63,161 bases of DNA from an uncultured Flavobacteriales bacterium (GTDB lineage: Bacteria; Bacteroidota; Bacteroidia; Flavobacteriales_D; Crocinitomicaceae), in contig CAJXJK010000018.1 in assembly GCA_913054135.1 (NCBI GenBank), positions 1-63,161 of the forward strand. The letters run 5' to 3'. The notes beneath the pieces were generated by a model. That model saw nothing but the letters and a program-made list of their open reading frames with translations, was not told where the DNA came from and did no database searches. Below are positions 18,344 through 27,130 of the stretch, piece by piece (positions within the stretch are counted from its first letter, which is position 1; the number at the start of each line of letters is the position of its first letter). Made by a program: the position numbers and the translations under genes.

Positions 18344-19015
18344 ATGACTAAACGTTTTATATATGGAATTCTAATGGTGTCAATTACTTCATGTAGTGTC
18401 GATAGAAGTGACGAGAAGCCTTCGGTTGTTGATCAGCACGGTTTTCTTGAGGAATCGTCAGATTATGGGGGAGAATTGTTTACAATTGAATCAGATGCTT
18501 ATCAGAGATTCATTCTGGCAGAGAATACTACTTATGAGTACATGCTGTCTGCAACTTCTGAATATTGTGCTTTGGCAAGTGAAGATAATTTTACTGAACA
18601 CTACTTTGGGTTTACAAAGCACAAAGAATGGGTAATCGTACTCATTCCAAAAAGTATAAGTTTTTACACTTACCATAATTTGATTGGTTGGTTTTGGGGA
18701 TACGGACAGGATGCTCCAATCCCAACAGAGGTTCATGGAGTTGCACTGCATGAATCAGATTCGCTATTGAATTATTATGCTGAATTAGATCAATCCTCTA
18801 TGTATGGAGATGAACTTATTGGGGGCTTTCAAAATGGTGATTGTCATCATATAAATACGCCTGAAGCTTTTGAAGAAGGCGGAAATATCAAGCTAACTGC
18901 AGAAGTAACTTGTAATTATACTGAGATCAAATCATTATTCAAAGAGATGGAATATGATCTTAATAGGCTTCCCTCTCGTGATTATAAGCTTGAGAAGATC
19001 GAACTATATGAATAA
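18344..19015 (+). CDS. Lipoprotein of unknown function
   Basis: A 223-residue lipoprotein with the signal MTKRFIYGILMVSITSC (lipid Cys17). I do not recognise the family. The mature part is rich in aromatic residues and His, with notable segments YHNLIGWFWGYGQDAP and GDCHHINTPEAFEEGG, and three further cysteines. No repeats or membrane helices are visible. It stands alone between a terminator and the convergent Omp28-like operon. A -7 box 4 bp from the ATG suggests a leaderless or nearly leaderless transcript. Location is probably periplasmic or outer membrane. Confidence 0.8.
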   Translation: MTKRFIYGILMVSITSCSVDRSDEKPSVVDQHGFLEESSDYGGELFTIESDAYQRFILAENTTYEYMLSATSEYCALASEDNFTEHYFGFTKHKEWVIVLIPKSISFYTYHNLIGWFWGYGQDAPIPTEVHGVALHESDSLLNYYAELDQSSMYGDELIGGFQNGDCHHINTPEAFEEGGNIKLTAEVTCNYTEIKSLFKEMEYDLNRLPSRDYKLEKIELYE

Positions 19016-19025
19016 TTAAGAGCAT

Positions 19026-19054
19026 AAAAAACGCCTCTCAATAATGAGAAGCGT
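19026..19054. terminator. Terminator of the TlpA-DUF6029-Omp28 operon
   Basis: ACGCCTCTCA (19031-19040) pairs with TGAGAAGCGT (19045-19054) with one mismatch and a 4-nt loop. The A-run before it serves as the T-tract for minus-strand transcripts. It may also slow plus-strand transcripts from the lipoprotein gene. Confidence 0.8.
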
Positions 19055-19077
19055 CCTTATTACTAAAAATGTTATTC

Positions 19078-20010
19078 TTAGAATTCGTGTTTTATAACTT
19101 GCATTATCTCGTAAGTTGAAACGTCAGCCACATAAATTAATAGGTGATAATCATCATTCGTTTTACCTGCAGGTAATTTATAAGTGTAGTCTAAATAAGT
19201 TTTATCTCCTGCTTCAGTTCCGCCAGAGATAGTTCTACCCCAAGCTAATCCGTCAATGCAGCCTCTAAATAAATTGTGGTGATGATAGTTTTCATCTGGA
19301 GTTCCGTCTACATCCTGCCAGTCAACAACATCATTTTCAATTAAAGCAACAACTAAATTATAATTACCACTCAGGTCATTAATGAAGTCAGTTTCAGTGT
19401 GCAAAAAGAAACCGTTAGTTGAAGGATAGTAATTTGACTGAGCCTGAATATTCACATCAAGTAGGTTATTTGAAAGTTGTGTTGCCACTCTGCTGCTCCA
19501 TTGGTTATACAATGAAAACATTTCTTCTCCATCCGGAGCCAATCTGTTTACATTCCCTTGTGGATTTGCAAAAAACCCGAATCCTGCTTGAAATTCTTGG
19601 CCAAACAATGTAGATTCTTCATTAAAAAACTCTGTACAATATTTGTCGTAAGGATTAGAAGCCTGTCCGCAGTCAGAAGCAGTTTCTTGAAAAGAAGAAA
19701 TTCCACCAGGTCCGGCATGAATAGAAGAAACGAATACTCTTCCAGGGTTAGCATCCTCAATTGTTGTAGCCTCTGTTGCTGCATCTGGGCAATTAGGACA
19801 TCTGTGGCCAGTATAATCTTCCAACAAAATGTTTCTATTGGTGTTGGTATTCATTGTCCAACTAATTTCTGGATAATCGTTTTCCCAATTTCCAGGAAAA
19901 ATTGTTGTATCCAATTCTACGGCCGGTTTAATCGGGTTCGTTACTTTATCACAAGAAGTGAATAAGGTAGAAGTAATTAAAACCGCTAATAATATTTTAA
20001 ATGTCTTCAT
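19078..20010 (-). CDS. Omp28-like outer-membrane lipoprotein with CPNC motif
   Basis: A 310-residue lipoprotein (lipid Cys20 in LFTSC) of the Omp28 type. Residues 60-80 read NILLEDYTGHRCPNCPDAAT, so a CPNC pair sits where thioredoxin-fold proteins have the active site. A further family mark is FFANPQGNVNR, containing a proline at the likely cis-Pro position. It is the last gene of a three-gene operon (TlpA-like, DUF6029-like, Omp28-like), 11 nt after the middle gene. The operon order suggests that the TlpA-like protein, the barrel and this lipoprotein work together in the envelope. Substrate unknown. Omp28 of Porphyromonas has been described as a surface adhesin, so redox activity is my inference. 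Confidence 0.82.
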   Translation of the reverse strand: MKTFKILLAVLITSTLFTSCDKVTNPIKPAVELDTTIFPGNWENDYPEISWTMNTNTNRNILLEDYTGHRCPNCPDAATEATTIEDANPGRVFVSSIHAGPGGISSFQETASDCGQASNPYDKYCTEFFNEESTLFGQEFQAGFGFFANPQGNVNRLAPDGEEMFSLYNQWSSRVATQLSNNLLDVNIQAQSNYYPSTNGFFLHTETDFINDLSGNYNLVVALIENDVVDWQDVDGTPDENYHHHNLFRGCIDGLAWGRTISGGTEAGDKTYLDYTYKLPAGKTNDDYHLLIYVADVSTYEIMQVIKHEF

Positions 20011-20021
20011 AAAAGTAATTT

Positions 20022-21671
20022 TTAGAAACTTGATGTAAATGTCACTGTTAATCCATTCGTTGCAGGAACAGGTCTACAAACACCTCCAATACAGAAGATA
20101 CCTTCTCTCTGTTTACCGTATGTTACCATTATTCTGCTTGCGCCCATAATGTAACCGGCAGAACCAATTAGGTAATGAATTTGTCTACTCTTTACAGAGT
20201 TTCCGTAATTCCATTGATCCATTACAGCAAAGAAAAATTTAGGTGAAATGTTGTACTCTATAAGAGCAGTTGCCCAATTCCCTTTATCCTGTTTCGTGAA
20301 TAAACCTTGAAGTTCTCCTCGAATTGAATGTCTTCTGCTGATTTTGTATTGTACATCTATTACTCCAATGTGAGAACTAATAATTCCTGCTGCATCTTTC
20401 GTTACTACATTCACATCATTATTGTAATCAAAATGGAAGTACTTAACGCCAACTTTCCATTTTTTATTAAGCTTTCTCTTAATTTCAATATTAATATCTC
20501 TGTAAAAGAGACTGTCACTCTTCTCAAATAATCCTGTTTTATAGGTCACACGATTAGAATCAAGTGGGTTGACGCCCGAAGTATGTCTAACTGGGCGGTA
20601 AGCTGTCGCGAAGTTCACATTAATTTGAGTTCCATATTTACCACCAAGCTTCGTTTTCTTTGGAATTTTATAAAACACATCTGCTTGAAAGGCTACCTCC
20701 CCAACTGGTTGAGTAGCGTAAGGATAAAGTGTGGCAGCAAGATTATATGTGTGCGACTTCGTTAAAGCAGGTAGAAAGTTGATTTGTAAATCAGTTAGTG
20801 CCGCATCAGGGTCAACTCTATAGCTCATATTGTCAATAGACTTTGCCTGAACAACAATTCCTAAGCCTTTTTGAGAATAACCAGCCTCAATCAAAGTGGC
20901 GTGGCCATTATTGAATATATAGCCATTATCAAAAGAAGGATCATTTTCTTTAATGATGTGTTCACCACTCAAAAAGAATCTTTCGTATTTCATGTTAATT
21001 CGTCCACCATAAGAACCAACATTTTTAGGCATATTATATTGTGCGTTATTCGCGTTTTGAAATTTTGAAACAAAACTTGCGCCAACAGAAATCTTAAATT
21101 TTGATGAATCCAATAAACCTAGAAATGAGTTGAAGTCAATCTCAGCATCAACACCTCTTACAAGACCATCAGAGTTTTGAATTCTGCTGTCGAAGTTATA
21201 ACGCATTCTTCCGTAAACGGCCTTTACAGTGAATCCTTCAGTTGGTGTTAATTTCACCGACAAACCGTCCATTGCATTGTCAATTCCTAATTGTCTTTGC
21301 TCATAAGATCTAAAAATCATTCCTGAACCGAATTGTTCATAAAAATTCCCAGCCGTAAACTCAACTTTTTTGTGAGTATAGCCAACATATCTATAACCAA
21401 TTCCAGTTCCTGAAAATCTGTCTGGATATCCTAATACATGAGGTAAGTATGATTCAACACGCATTCCTGCTCTAAATCCCTTATTGCTATAATTGACTAA
21501 AGCGTAAGAGTTAAGCACAGCTTTCTCTGAAGGTTGCTGAGCACCAATTAAGGTATCCTCATTTAAATATTGAAAGGTCGTTTCAACATTTCCAGTAACC
21601 GTAGGAAGTAGAATCTGTTGTCCAAATGCCGTAGCACTCAACAAAAGAAAAGGAAGAATAATTTTCTTCAT
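20022..21671 (-). CDS. DUF6029-type outer-membrane beta-barrel protein
   Basis: 549 residues: a signal peptide (1-17, ending TAFGQ) and then repeated amphipathic beta-strands throughout, closing with NGLTVTFTSSF, whose terminal Phe is typical of outer-membrane barrels. The segment YTHKKVEFTAGNFYEQFGSGMI fits what I remember of DUF6029 proteins, though I cannot confirm it by alignment. No plug or TonB box is visible. It lies between a TlpA-like thioredoxin gene (33 nt upstream) and an Omp28-like lipoprotein gene (11 nt downstream) in one transcript. It could be a pore or scaffold for the other two. A GG-rich loop with Cys (CIGGVCRP) occurs near the C-terminus. Confidence 0.72.
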   Translation of the reverse strand: MKKIILPFLLLSATAFGQQILLPTVTGNVETTFQYLNEDTLIGAQQPSEKAVLNSYALVNYSNKGFRAGMRVESYLPHVLGYPDRFSGTGIGYRYVGYTHKKVEFTAGNFYEQFGSGMIFRSYEQRQLGIDNAMDGLSVKLTPTEGFTVKAVYGRMRYNFDSRIQNSDGLVRGVDAEIDFNSFLGLLDSSKFKISVGASFVSKFQNANNAQYNMPKNVGSYGGRINMKYERFFLSGEHIIKENDPSFDNGYIFNNGHATLIEAGYSQKGLGIVVQAKSIDNMSYRVDPDAALTDLQINFLPALTKSHTYNLAATLYPYATQPVGEVAFQADVFYKIPKKTKLGGKYGTQINVNFATAYRPVRHTSGVNPLDSNRVTYKTGLFEKSDSLFYRDINIEIKRKLNKKWKVGVKYFHFDYNNDVNVVTKDAAGIISSHIGVIDVQYKISRRHSIRGELQGLFTKQDKGNWATALIEYNISPKFFFAVMDQWNYGNSVKSRQIHYLIGSAGYIMGASRIMVTYGKQREGIFCIGGVCRPVPATNGLTVTFTSSF

Positions 21672-21704
21672 AAAAGACTAAATAATGGATTTGGGGGTGG
21701 GTGG

Positions 21705-22217
21705 TTATTTTTTAGCTGCTTCTAAAATGTGATCATAAAGTTCTTCTTCATCACCAGGCACATAATTGTTGTGAGAATAAACGATAGTTCCTTCTCCGTC
21801 AATTAAAAATGTGTGAGGCACGAAATTCACGCCTAAAGCTCTTTTGAAGTCTCCATTCACATCCATCCAAATATCGTATTCCCATCCTGTTGAATTAACA
21901 TATGGTTCAACCATTTTAGTTGTTTTTTGATCATCAACTGAAACTGCGACTAATTTAACGCCAGTCTCTTCTTGCCAATCATCATATTCTTCAGCAATCG
22001 TGTTTAATTCTTGTTTACAAGGTTTACACCAGGTAGCCCAAAATGAAAGAACGATAGGGTTACCGTCATTAGATACTTCTGCAGTATTAATGACATTACC
22101 TGCCATATCTTTAATGTTGACAGATGGTACTTTTTTACCTTTCTTGTCGTCTTCATTATTGCTAAATGAGAATAAGGCCAAGGCCGCGATTGGAACGAAT
22201 AATAATAATTTCTTCAT
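21705..22217 (-). CDS. TlpA-like periplasmic thiol-disulfide oxidoreductase
   Basis: A 170-residue thioredoxin-fold protein. A signal peptide (about 1-19) is followed by the AhpC/TSA-TlpA type domain with WATWCKPC (catalytic Cys64 and Cys67) and a cis-proline in VNFVPHTFLIDGEG. The insertion between strand and helix matches the TlpA/ResA group, which act as periplasmic reductants, for example for cytochrome c maturation or partner proteins. It is first in the operon, so it may serve the barrel and Omp28-like lipoprotein encoded behind it. No Cys lipobox is present, so it is soluble or held by an uncleaved N-terminus. Confidence 0.9.
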   Translation of the reverse strand: MKKLLLFVPIAALALFSFSNNEDDKKGKKVPSVNIKDMAGNVINTAEVSNDGNPIVLSFWATWCKPCKQELNTIAEEYDDWQEETGVKLVAVSVDDQKTTKMVEPYVNSTGWEYDIWMDVNGDFKRALGVNFVPHTFLIDGEGTIVYSHNNYVPGDEEELYDHILEAAKK

Positions 22218-22720
22218 GATTTAATATTTTCTTATGCTGTAAACAAAAAGCAGACCAAAATCTACTGTTCGTAAAGATAGTTGTTTTTTGAAGCCTTAAA
22301 AATTGTTTTCACCCAATTGCCTTGGAATCCTATTTGAAAGTTCTTGGTTTTGAAGTTTTATCAATTTACAGCTAATTCTTGAATGCCTAGTTTATCAATT
22401 AACGTTGATTGAGATGAAGGATTATACCAAAAAATACCATTTTTTGTCTGAACTTCCAACTCATTCGAGTAATTAAAGGGTTCCTAATGCTGCAGTCATA
22501 CAGAGCCTTTTATTTGCTTTTGTTTTGGCGCGATTTATGTAGATTATTATTTTGAGAGACAAAGCAAAGGTTTTGATTAAGGGAGAACATTTTTGGTGGA
22601 TTGACTTTAGAATTGGATTCCTATTTTCCATCCTATTTTCAATCAAGCCCAGAAATAGCATTTAATCAACTTAAATGTCTTAACTTAGAAATGAAAAATA
22701 GAATTAAATACAATTAAGAT
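22218..22720. other. 503-bp gap without a supported gene
   Basis: This is the divergent space between the TlpA-like operon (minus) and the small T9SS cargo gene (plus). A 62-codon minus-strand reading frame (22473-22661) has an unnatural composition. On the plus strand one frame from about 22414 stays protein-like for some 85 codons but has two internal stops; this could be a decayed gene or chance. ATCAA-N6-TTGAT near 22400 is a weak inverted repeat. No convincing promoter pair was found for either side. Confidence 0.5.
22680..22688 (+). promoter_or_regulatory. TTAACTTAG box before a T9SS cargo gene
   Basis: TTAACTTAG ends 32 bp before the ATG at 22721 and resembles the TTAACTTT(A/G) boxes before other cargo genes in this window, with one difference. 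Confidence 0.25.
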
Positions 22721-23431
22721 ATGACAAAAATTTACACACTAGTTAGTTTCGTACTTCTAACAGTTCTATCTCATGCGCAGGTAGACATCTTATTAGTTAG
22801 TGATCCTGGCAACACATATAATGGAGATACAGTAACTGTTATTACTAATAGTACAAGTAAGACTTTGTACATGGAGTGCAAAAATACTTCAGGTGCAGCT
22901 TTTGATATGCAATTTAGAAGAGTGATCATGAGTTCAACAGCAACTTTTACCGATCAGTTTTGTGATAACCAATTATGTTATCCCTTAGCTACTCAAGGTA
23001 ACGATTGGACAGCTCCAAATCCTAACCCAATTAACGATACAGACACTTCTGATATGAAGCCTGTTTATGATATCACTGCAGGTGGAGCAATTCACATCAG
23101 ATATTATGTGCTTGATGGTTCAAATGGAAATGCAATGGTAGATTCAGTTGATGTGATGGTTACGGCAGGATTAAGCTTTGAAGAAACATCTTATGAAATT
23201 TCAGCTTACCCAAATCCAGCAACTGATGTTTTTAACATGAATGTTGTTACTAACGGTAATCAATTACAAGTGAAATTATATAATGTTTTAGGAGAAGCGA
23301 TTCTTTCTACAAACTTAACTGACGGAGCTAATAAGCTAGATGTTGGCAACTTAACAAATGGAGTTTATTTTTACTCTGTAATTAAGAACAACAAAGCCGT
23401 TGAGACTAAAAAACTAATCATACGAAAGTAG
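22721..23431 (+). CDS. Small T9SS-secreted protein with type A sorting domain
   Basis: 236 residues: signal peptide 1-20 (ending LSHAQ), one beta-rich domain (about 21-150) and a type A T9SS sorting domain (about 158-236) starting at ISAYPNPATDVFNM and ending GVYFYSVIKNNKAVETKKL with a basic tail. The beta domain holds a close cysteine pair (FCDNQLCYP), a possible disulfide, and a conserved-looking WTAPNPNPI. I cannot name the domain. The protein is unusually short for a CTD protein. It is monocistronic with its own terminator. Confidence 0.88.
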   Translation: MTKIYTLVSFVLLTVLSHAQVDILLVSDPGNTYNGDTVTVITNSTSKTLYMECKNTSGAAFDMQFRRVIMSSTATFTDQFCDNQLCYPLATQGNDWTAPNPNPINDTDTSDMKPVYDITAGGAIHIRYYVLDGSNGNAMVDSVDVMVTAGLSFEETSYEISAYPNPATDVFNMNVVTNGNQLQVKLYNVLGEAILSTNLTDGANKLDVGNLTNGVYFYSVIKNNKAVETKKLIIRK

Positions 23432-23453
23432 ATTGAGTTTAAAAATCTTAGAA

Positions 23454-23483
23454 AGGTCATCTTAAACAGATGGCCTTTTTTTT
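23454..23483 (+). terminator. Terminator after the 22721 cargo gene
   Basis: AGGTCATCT (23454-23462) pairs with AGATGGCCT (23468-23476) with one G-T pair and a 5-nt loop, followed by T8. Confidence 0.9.
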
Positions 23484-23486
23484 ATG

Positions 23487-24191
23487 CTATGAATATTCTT
23501 TGATAATTGATTTGACGAGCTCAGGCATTTTTTCAGATGCCTTTCCTTTTAAATGAACTAAGTTCTTGAACTTGGCGTTTGTGAGTTCATTAATATCCAC
23601 GATATACTTTTTACACAGCTTCTTGCAAGAGTAAATCAAATTTGCCGCTGGGTAAACGTTCAGTGACGTTCCAACAACAATAAACAAATCAGCTTCTGCA
23701 ACCAATGCTTCAGCCTCGTTCATTTTCGGAACAGCCTCTCCGAACCAAACCACATGTGGTCTTAATTGGTGACCTGAAGAAGACATTTCACCCATTTCTA
23801 ATCCGCCTCCTTCAATTTCAATGACCTCAAATTCATCAATAGAACATTGGGCTTTTCTGATTTCACCATGCAAGTGCATTACGCTTGAACTCCCAGCCCT
23901 TTCGTGCAAGTCGTCAATGTTTTGAGTGACAATGCTAACGTTAAACTTCTTCTCTAAATCAACAAGGCTGAAATGGGCAGAATTCGGTTTAGCATCAATG
24001 ACTGATTGCCTTCTTTGGTTATAAAAATCAAGCACCAAGGTTGGATTCTTTTGCCAAGCCTCTGGAGTAGCCACATCATTAATGTCATGCTCATCCCATA
24101 AGCCTCCTTTATCCCTAAAGGTTCCAAGACCACTCTCAGCACTAATTCCAGCTCCTGAAAGGATTACGATATTTGGTTTGGATTTTGTCAT
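23487..24191 (-). CDS. cobB: Sirtuin-family NAD-dependent protein deacylase (class III type)
   Basis: Removes acyl groups from lysines using NAD+ (234 residues, cytoplasm). NAD-binding GAGISAESGLGTFRD is at 13-27, TQNIDDLHERAG at 89-100, catalytic His108 in HLHGE, and VVGTSLNVYPAANL near the C-terminus. Tyr57 and Arg60 in FYNQRRQ are the pair that recognises succinyl- or malonyl-lysine in SIRT5/CobB, so acidic acyl groups are likely substrates. The zinc ribbon is not recognisable: only Cys116 remains where four Cys are usual. It is divergent from maeB across 87 bp. Confidence 0.92.
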   Translation of the reverse strand: MTKSKPNIVILSGAGISAESGLGTFRDKGGLWDEHDINDVATPEAWQKNPTLVLDFYNQRRQSVIDAKPNSAHFSLVDLEKKFNVSIVTQNIDDLHERAGSSSVMHLHGEIRKAQCSIDEFEVIEIEGGGLEMGEMSSSGHQLRPHVVWFGEAVPKMNEAEALVAEADLFIVVGTSLNVYPAANLIYSCKKLCKKYIVDINELTNAKFKNLVHLKGKASEKMPELVKSIIKEYS

Positions 24192-24278
24192 TTGTTAAAT
24201 AATGCCCTTTAAAAGTAATCAAATAATTTATTCGACTTTAATTTTTATCTTTATCCGCTTAATTTAACGGCAACAACT

Positions 24279-26546
24279 ATGGCTAAGATAAGGAAACAAT
24301 ACGCCCTGGATTATCATTCAAACGGAAGACCAGGAAAAATTGAGGTGGTGCCAACAAAACCCTACAATTCACAAAGAGATTTATCTCTTGCATACTCACC
24401 CGGCGTGGCTGAGCCATGTCTCGAAATTGAAGAGGATGCCGCAAACGCATACAAGTACACAGCTAAAGGCAATTTGGTTGCAGTAATTTCTAACGGAACA
24501 GCCGTTCTAGGGCTTGGAGATATAGGTCCATTGGCATCAAAGCCAGTAATGGAAGGAAAGGGGTTATTATTCAAAATTTTCGCAGATATTGATGTGTTTG
24601 ATATTGAAGTTGATGCCTCAGATCCAGAAGTATTCATTCAAACAGTAAAAGCTATCGCTCCTACTTTTGGAGGGATAAACTTAGAAGATATTAAAGCTCC
24701 CGAAGCTTTCGAGATAGAAAGAAGATTAAAAGAAGAGTTGGATATTCCAATCATGCATGATGACCAACACGGAACAGCCATTATTTCATCAGCAGCATTA
24801 ATTAATGCACTTGAACTTGCCGAAAAAGACATCAAAAAAGTAAAGATTGTTGTAGTTGGAGCAGGTGCAGCTGCTTTTTCATGTTGTAAGCTATACTTGG
24901 CCTTAGGAGCTAAAAAGCAGAACATCTTCATGTACGATTCTAAAGGTTTATTAAGCAAAGAGAGAGAAGGCTTAGACGAACACAAAAAGTTCTTTGCAGT
25001 TCACGCAAAAGATGTCTCATTAGAAGATGCTATGAAATCAGCAGATGTTTTCTTAGGTCTTTCAAAAGGAGGTTTGGTTTCAAAAGATATGGTGAAATCA
25101 ATGCCTAAAAATCCTATTGTATTTGCATTAGCAAACCCTGAGCCTGAGATTTCTTATGAAGAGGCCACATCTGTGAGAGAAGATATCATCATGGCAACAG
25201 GTCGTTCTGATAATCCAAACCAAGTTAACAATGTACTTGGTTTCCCTTTCATTTTTAGGGGAGCATTAGATGTTAGAGCAACAGCAATTAATGAAGAAAT
25301 GAAGTTGGCAGCCGTCAAAGCAATTGCCGATTTAGCCAAAGAGCAAGTTCCTGAAGAAGTGAACGAAGCTTATGGTGAGAAAAATATAATGTTTGGTAGA
25401 GAATCAATTATTCCAAAGCCTCTTGATTCAAGATTGATAACAAGTGTATCGCCAGCAGTTGCAAAAGCTGCTATGGATTCAGGTGTTGCTCAAATGGCAA
25501 TTGATGACTGGGAAGCATATGAACTTGAACTCAAAAAGAGATTAGGACTTGACAATAAGTTAGTAGAAACTTTAACTGCCAAGGCTTCTAAAAATCCTCA
25601 AAGAGTAGTATTTGCTGAAGCAGATAACTACAAAGTATTGAAAGCTGCTCAGTTAGCACAAGACGAAGGTATTGCTATTCCAATTTTATTAGGAAGAAAA
25701 GCTAGAATTGAGCGTCTAATGGAGGAAAATGAAGTTGAGATTGAGGATGTGGTAATCATTGACCCTAAAGCCGAAGATCAAAAAGAGAGACGTTTAGAAT
25801 TTGGACAAATGTTCTTTGAAAAACGTCAACGAAAAGGATACACTCTTTACGAATCTGAAAAGATTATGCGAGAGCGTAATTACTTCGGATCTATGATGGT
25901 TGAAACGGGTGAGGCAGATTGTATGATTTCTGGAATCACAAGAAATTATAAGGATGTGATTCGACCAGCTTTGAGTGTTGTAGGTACTCAAGAAGGAGTA
26001 GAAAAGGTTGCCGGAATGTACATTCTGAATACTAAAAGAGGTCCTCTTGTTTTAGCAGATACAACTGTAAATATTGACCCAACTGCTGATGAACTTGCTG
26101 AGATAACAAACTTGGTTGCCAAAAAAGTAAGAAGATTAAACATTCATCCTAGAATTGCAATGCTTTCTTATTCAAATTTCGGATCTGCCCAAGCTGCTGA
26201 TTCTAATAAAATGGCTGAAGCGGTTAAGATTATAAATGAACGCTATCCAAACATAATTGTAGATGGAGAGGTACAAGCAAACTTTGCTTTGAACAATGAG
26301 TTATTAGAAGAGAAATTCCCCTTTTCGAGCTTAGTGAATAAGAATGTGAATACACTCATATTCCCGAATTTGGCAGCAGGTAACATTGCTTACAAACTAC
26401 TTCAAGAAATGGGAGATGATGTAGATGCTATCGGTCCTATTTTGCTTGGTATGAACAAGTCTATTCACGTCTTGCAATTAGGATCTACGATAAGGGAAGT
26501 ACTGAATATGGTGAAGGTGGCAGTAGTTGACGCCCAAATTAAATAA
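24279..26546 (+). CDS. maeB: NADP-dependent malic enzyme with phosphotransacetylase-like domain
   Basis: Oxidative decarboxylation of malate to pyruvate with NADPH production (755 residues). The N-terminal malic enzyme half (about 1-420) has [15 protein letters not shown], catalytic-region [20 protein letters not shown] and the NADP-binding [14 protein letters not shown]. The C-terminal half (about 430-755) is phosphotransacetylase-like ([40 protein letters not shown]). In known MaeB this half is a regulatory domain that senses acetyl-CoA and is usually without activity of its own. It is separated by one base from ruvA, which is followed after 7 bp by sprA: probably one operon. Confidence 0.97.
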   Translation: MAKIRKQYALDYHSNGRPGKIEVVPTKPYNSQRDLSLAYSPGVAEPCLEIEEDAANAYKYTAKGNLVAVISNGTAVLGLGDIGPLASKPVMEGKGLLFKIFADIDVFDIEVDASDPEVFIQTVKAIAPTFGGINLEDIKAPEAFEIERRLKEELDIPIMHDDQHGTAIISSAALINALELAEKDIKKVKIVVVGAGAAAFSCCKLYLALGAKKQNIFMYDSKGLLSKEREGLDEHKKFFAVHAKDVSLEDAMKSADVFLGLSKGGLVSKDMVKSMPKNPIVFALANPEPEISYEEATSVREDIIMATGRSDNPNQVNNVLGFPFIFRGALDVRATAINEEMKLAAVKAIADLAKEQVPEEVNEAYGEKNIMFGRESIIPKPLDSRLITSVSPAVAKAAMDSGVAQMAIDDWEAYELELKKRLGLDNKLVETLTAKASKNPQRVVFAEADNYKVLKAAQLAQDEGIAIPILLGRKARIERLMEENEVEIEDVVIIDPKAEDQKERRLEFGQMFFEKRQRKGYTLYESEKIMRERNYFGSMMVETGEADCMISGITRNYKDVIRPALSVVGTQEGVEKVAGMYILNTKRGPLVLADTTVNIDPTADELAEITNLVAKKVRRLNIHPRIAMLSYSNFGSAQAADSNKMAEAVKIINERYPNIIVDGEVQANFALNNELLEEKFPFSSLVNKNVNTLIFPNLAAGNIAYKLLQEMGDDVDAIGPILLGMNKSIHVLQLGSTIREVLNMVKVAVVDAQIK

Positions 26547-26547
26547 G

Positions 26548-27123
26548 ATGATTGCACATTTAAACGGAAGACTAATTGAGAAAACACCAACAAACATTAT
26601 TGTTGAGTGTGCTGGTGTAGGCTACTTTGTAAAAATCAGCTTAAACACTTTCTCAAAATTAGGAAATGACGAGAATATCAAAATCTTCACGCAATTACAA
26701 GTGAGAGAAGATGCTCATACACTTTATGGATTTTACTCAATCAAAGAAAGAGAGATGTTCAATCATCTAATTTCTGTTTCGGGAATTGGAGCTAATACGG
26801 GAATCCTGATGCTCAGTGCTTTAACCTCTGATGAGATCGCTTCAGCAATCGTAGGAGAAAACGTAGCCTTGATTCAAAGTATTAAAGGAATTGGTGCTAA
26901 AACCGCACAGAGAGTGATAATTGACTTGAAAGATAAGGTTGCAAAAAGTGATTTTGCGACAGAAAATATTTTCACTTCAAACAATACTAACCAAAATGAT
27001 GCGTTAACTGCCTTGTTAGCACTCGGTTTTGACAAGAAAAGAGCCGAGAAAGCGATAACAAAAGTCCTCACAGACGAACAGACAGTTGAAGAAATAATAA
27101 AAGAAGCACTTAAAGTATTGTAA
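26548..27123 (+). CDS. ruvA: Holliday junction DNA-binding protein RuvA
   Basis: Tetrameric Holliday-junction-binding partner of RuvB (191 residues). An OB-fold domain starts at MIAHLNGRLIEKTPT. Two helix-hairpin-helix motifs follow, SVSGIGANTGILML and SIKGIGAKTAQRVIIDLK, and the UBA-like C-terminal domain III (DALTALLALGFDKKRAEKAI) contacts RuvB. The start at 26548 matches the family N-terminus; the in-frame start at 26527 lies inside maeB and adds seven residues not seen in RuvA. One base separates it from the maeB stop, so coupling is likely. It is embedded between a metabolic gene and the secretion gene sprA. Confidence 0.97.
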   Translation: MIAHLNGRLIEKTPTNIIVECAGVGYFVKISLNTFSKLGNDENIKIFTQLQVREDAHTLYGFYSIKEREMFNHLISVSGIGANTGILMLSALTSDEIASAIVGENVALIQSIKGIGAKTAQRVIIDLKDKVAKSDFATENIFTSNNTNQNDALTALLALGFDKKRAEKAITKVLTDEQTVEEIIKEALKVL

Positions 27124-27130
27124 ACCCTTC

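Noticed and set aside
22473-22661. 62-codon minus-strand gene
   Set aside because: Unlikely composition, no signal, no promoter, and not followed by a terminator.
26527-26547. Upstream start for ruvA inside maeB
   Set aside because: The RuvA family begins at MIAHLNGR; the extra seven residues are translated maeB sequence.
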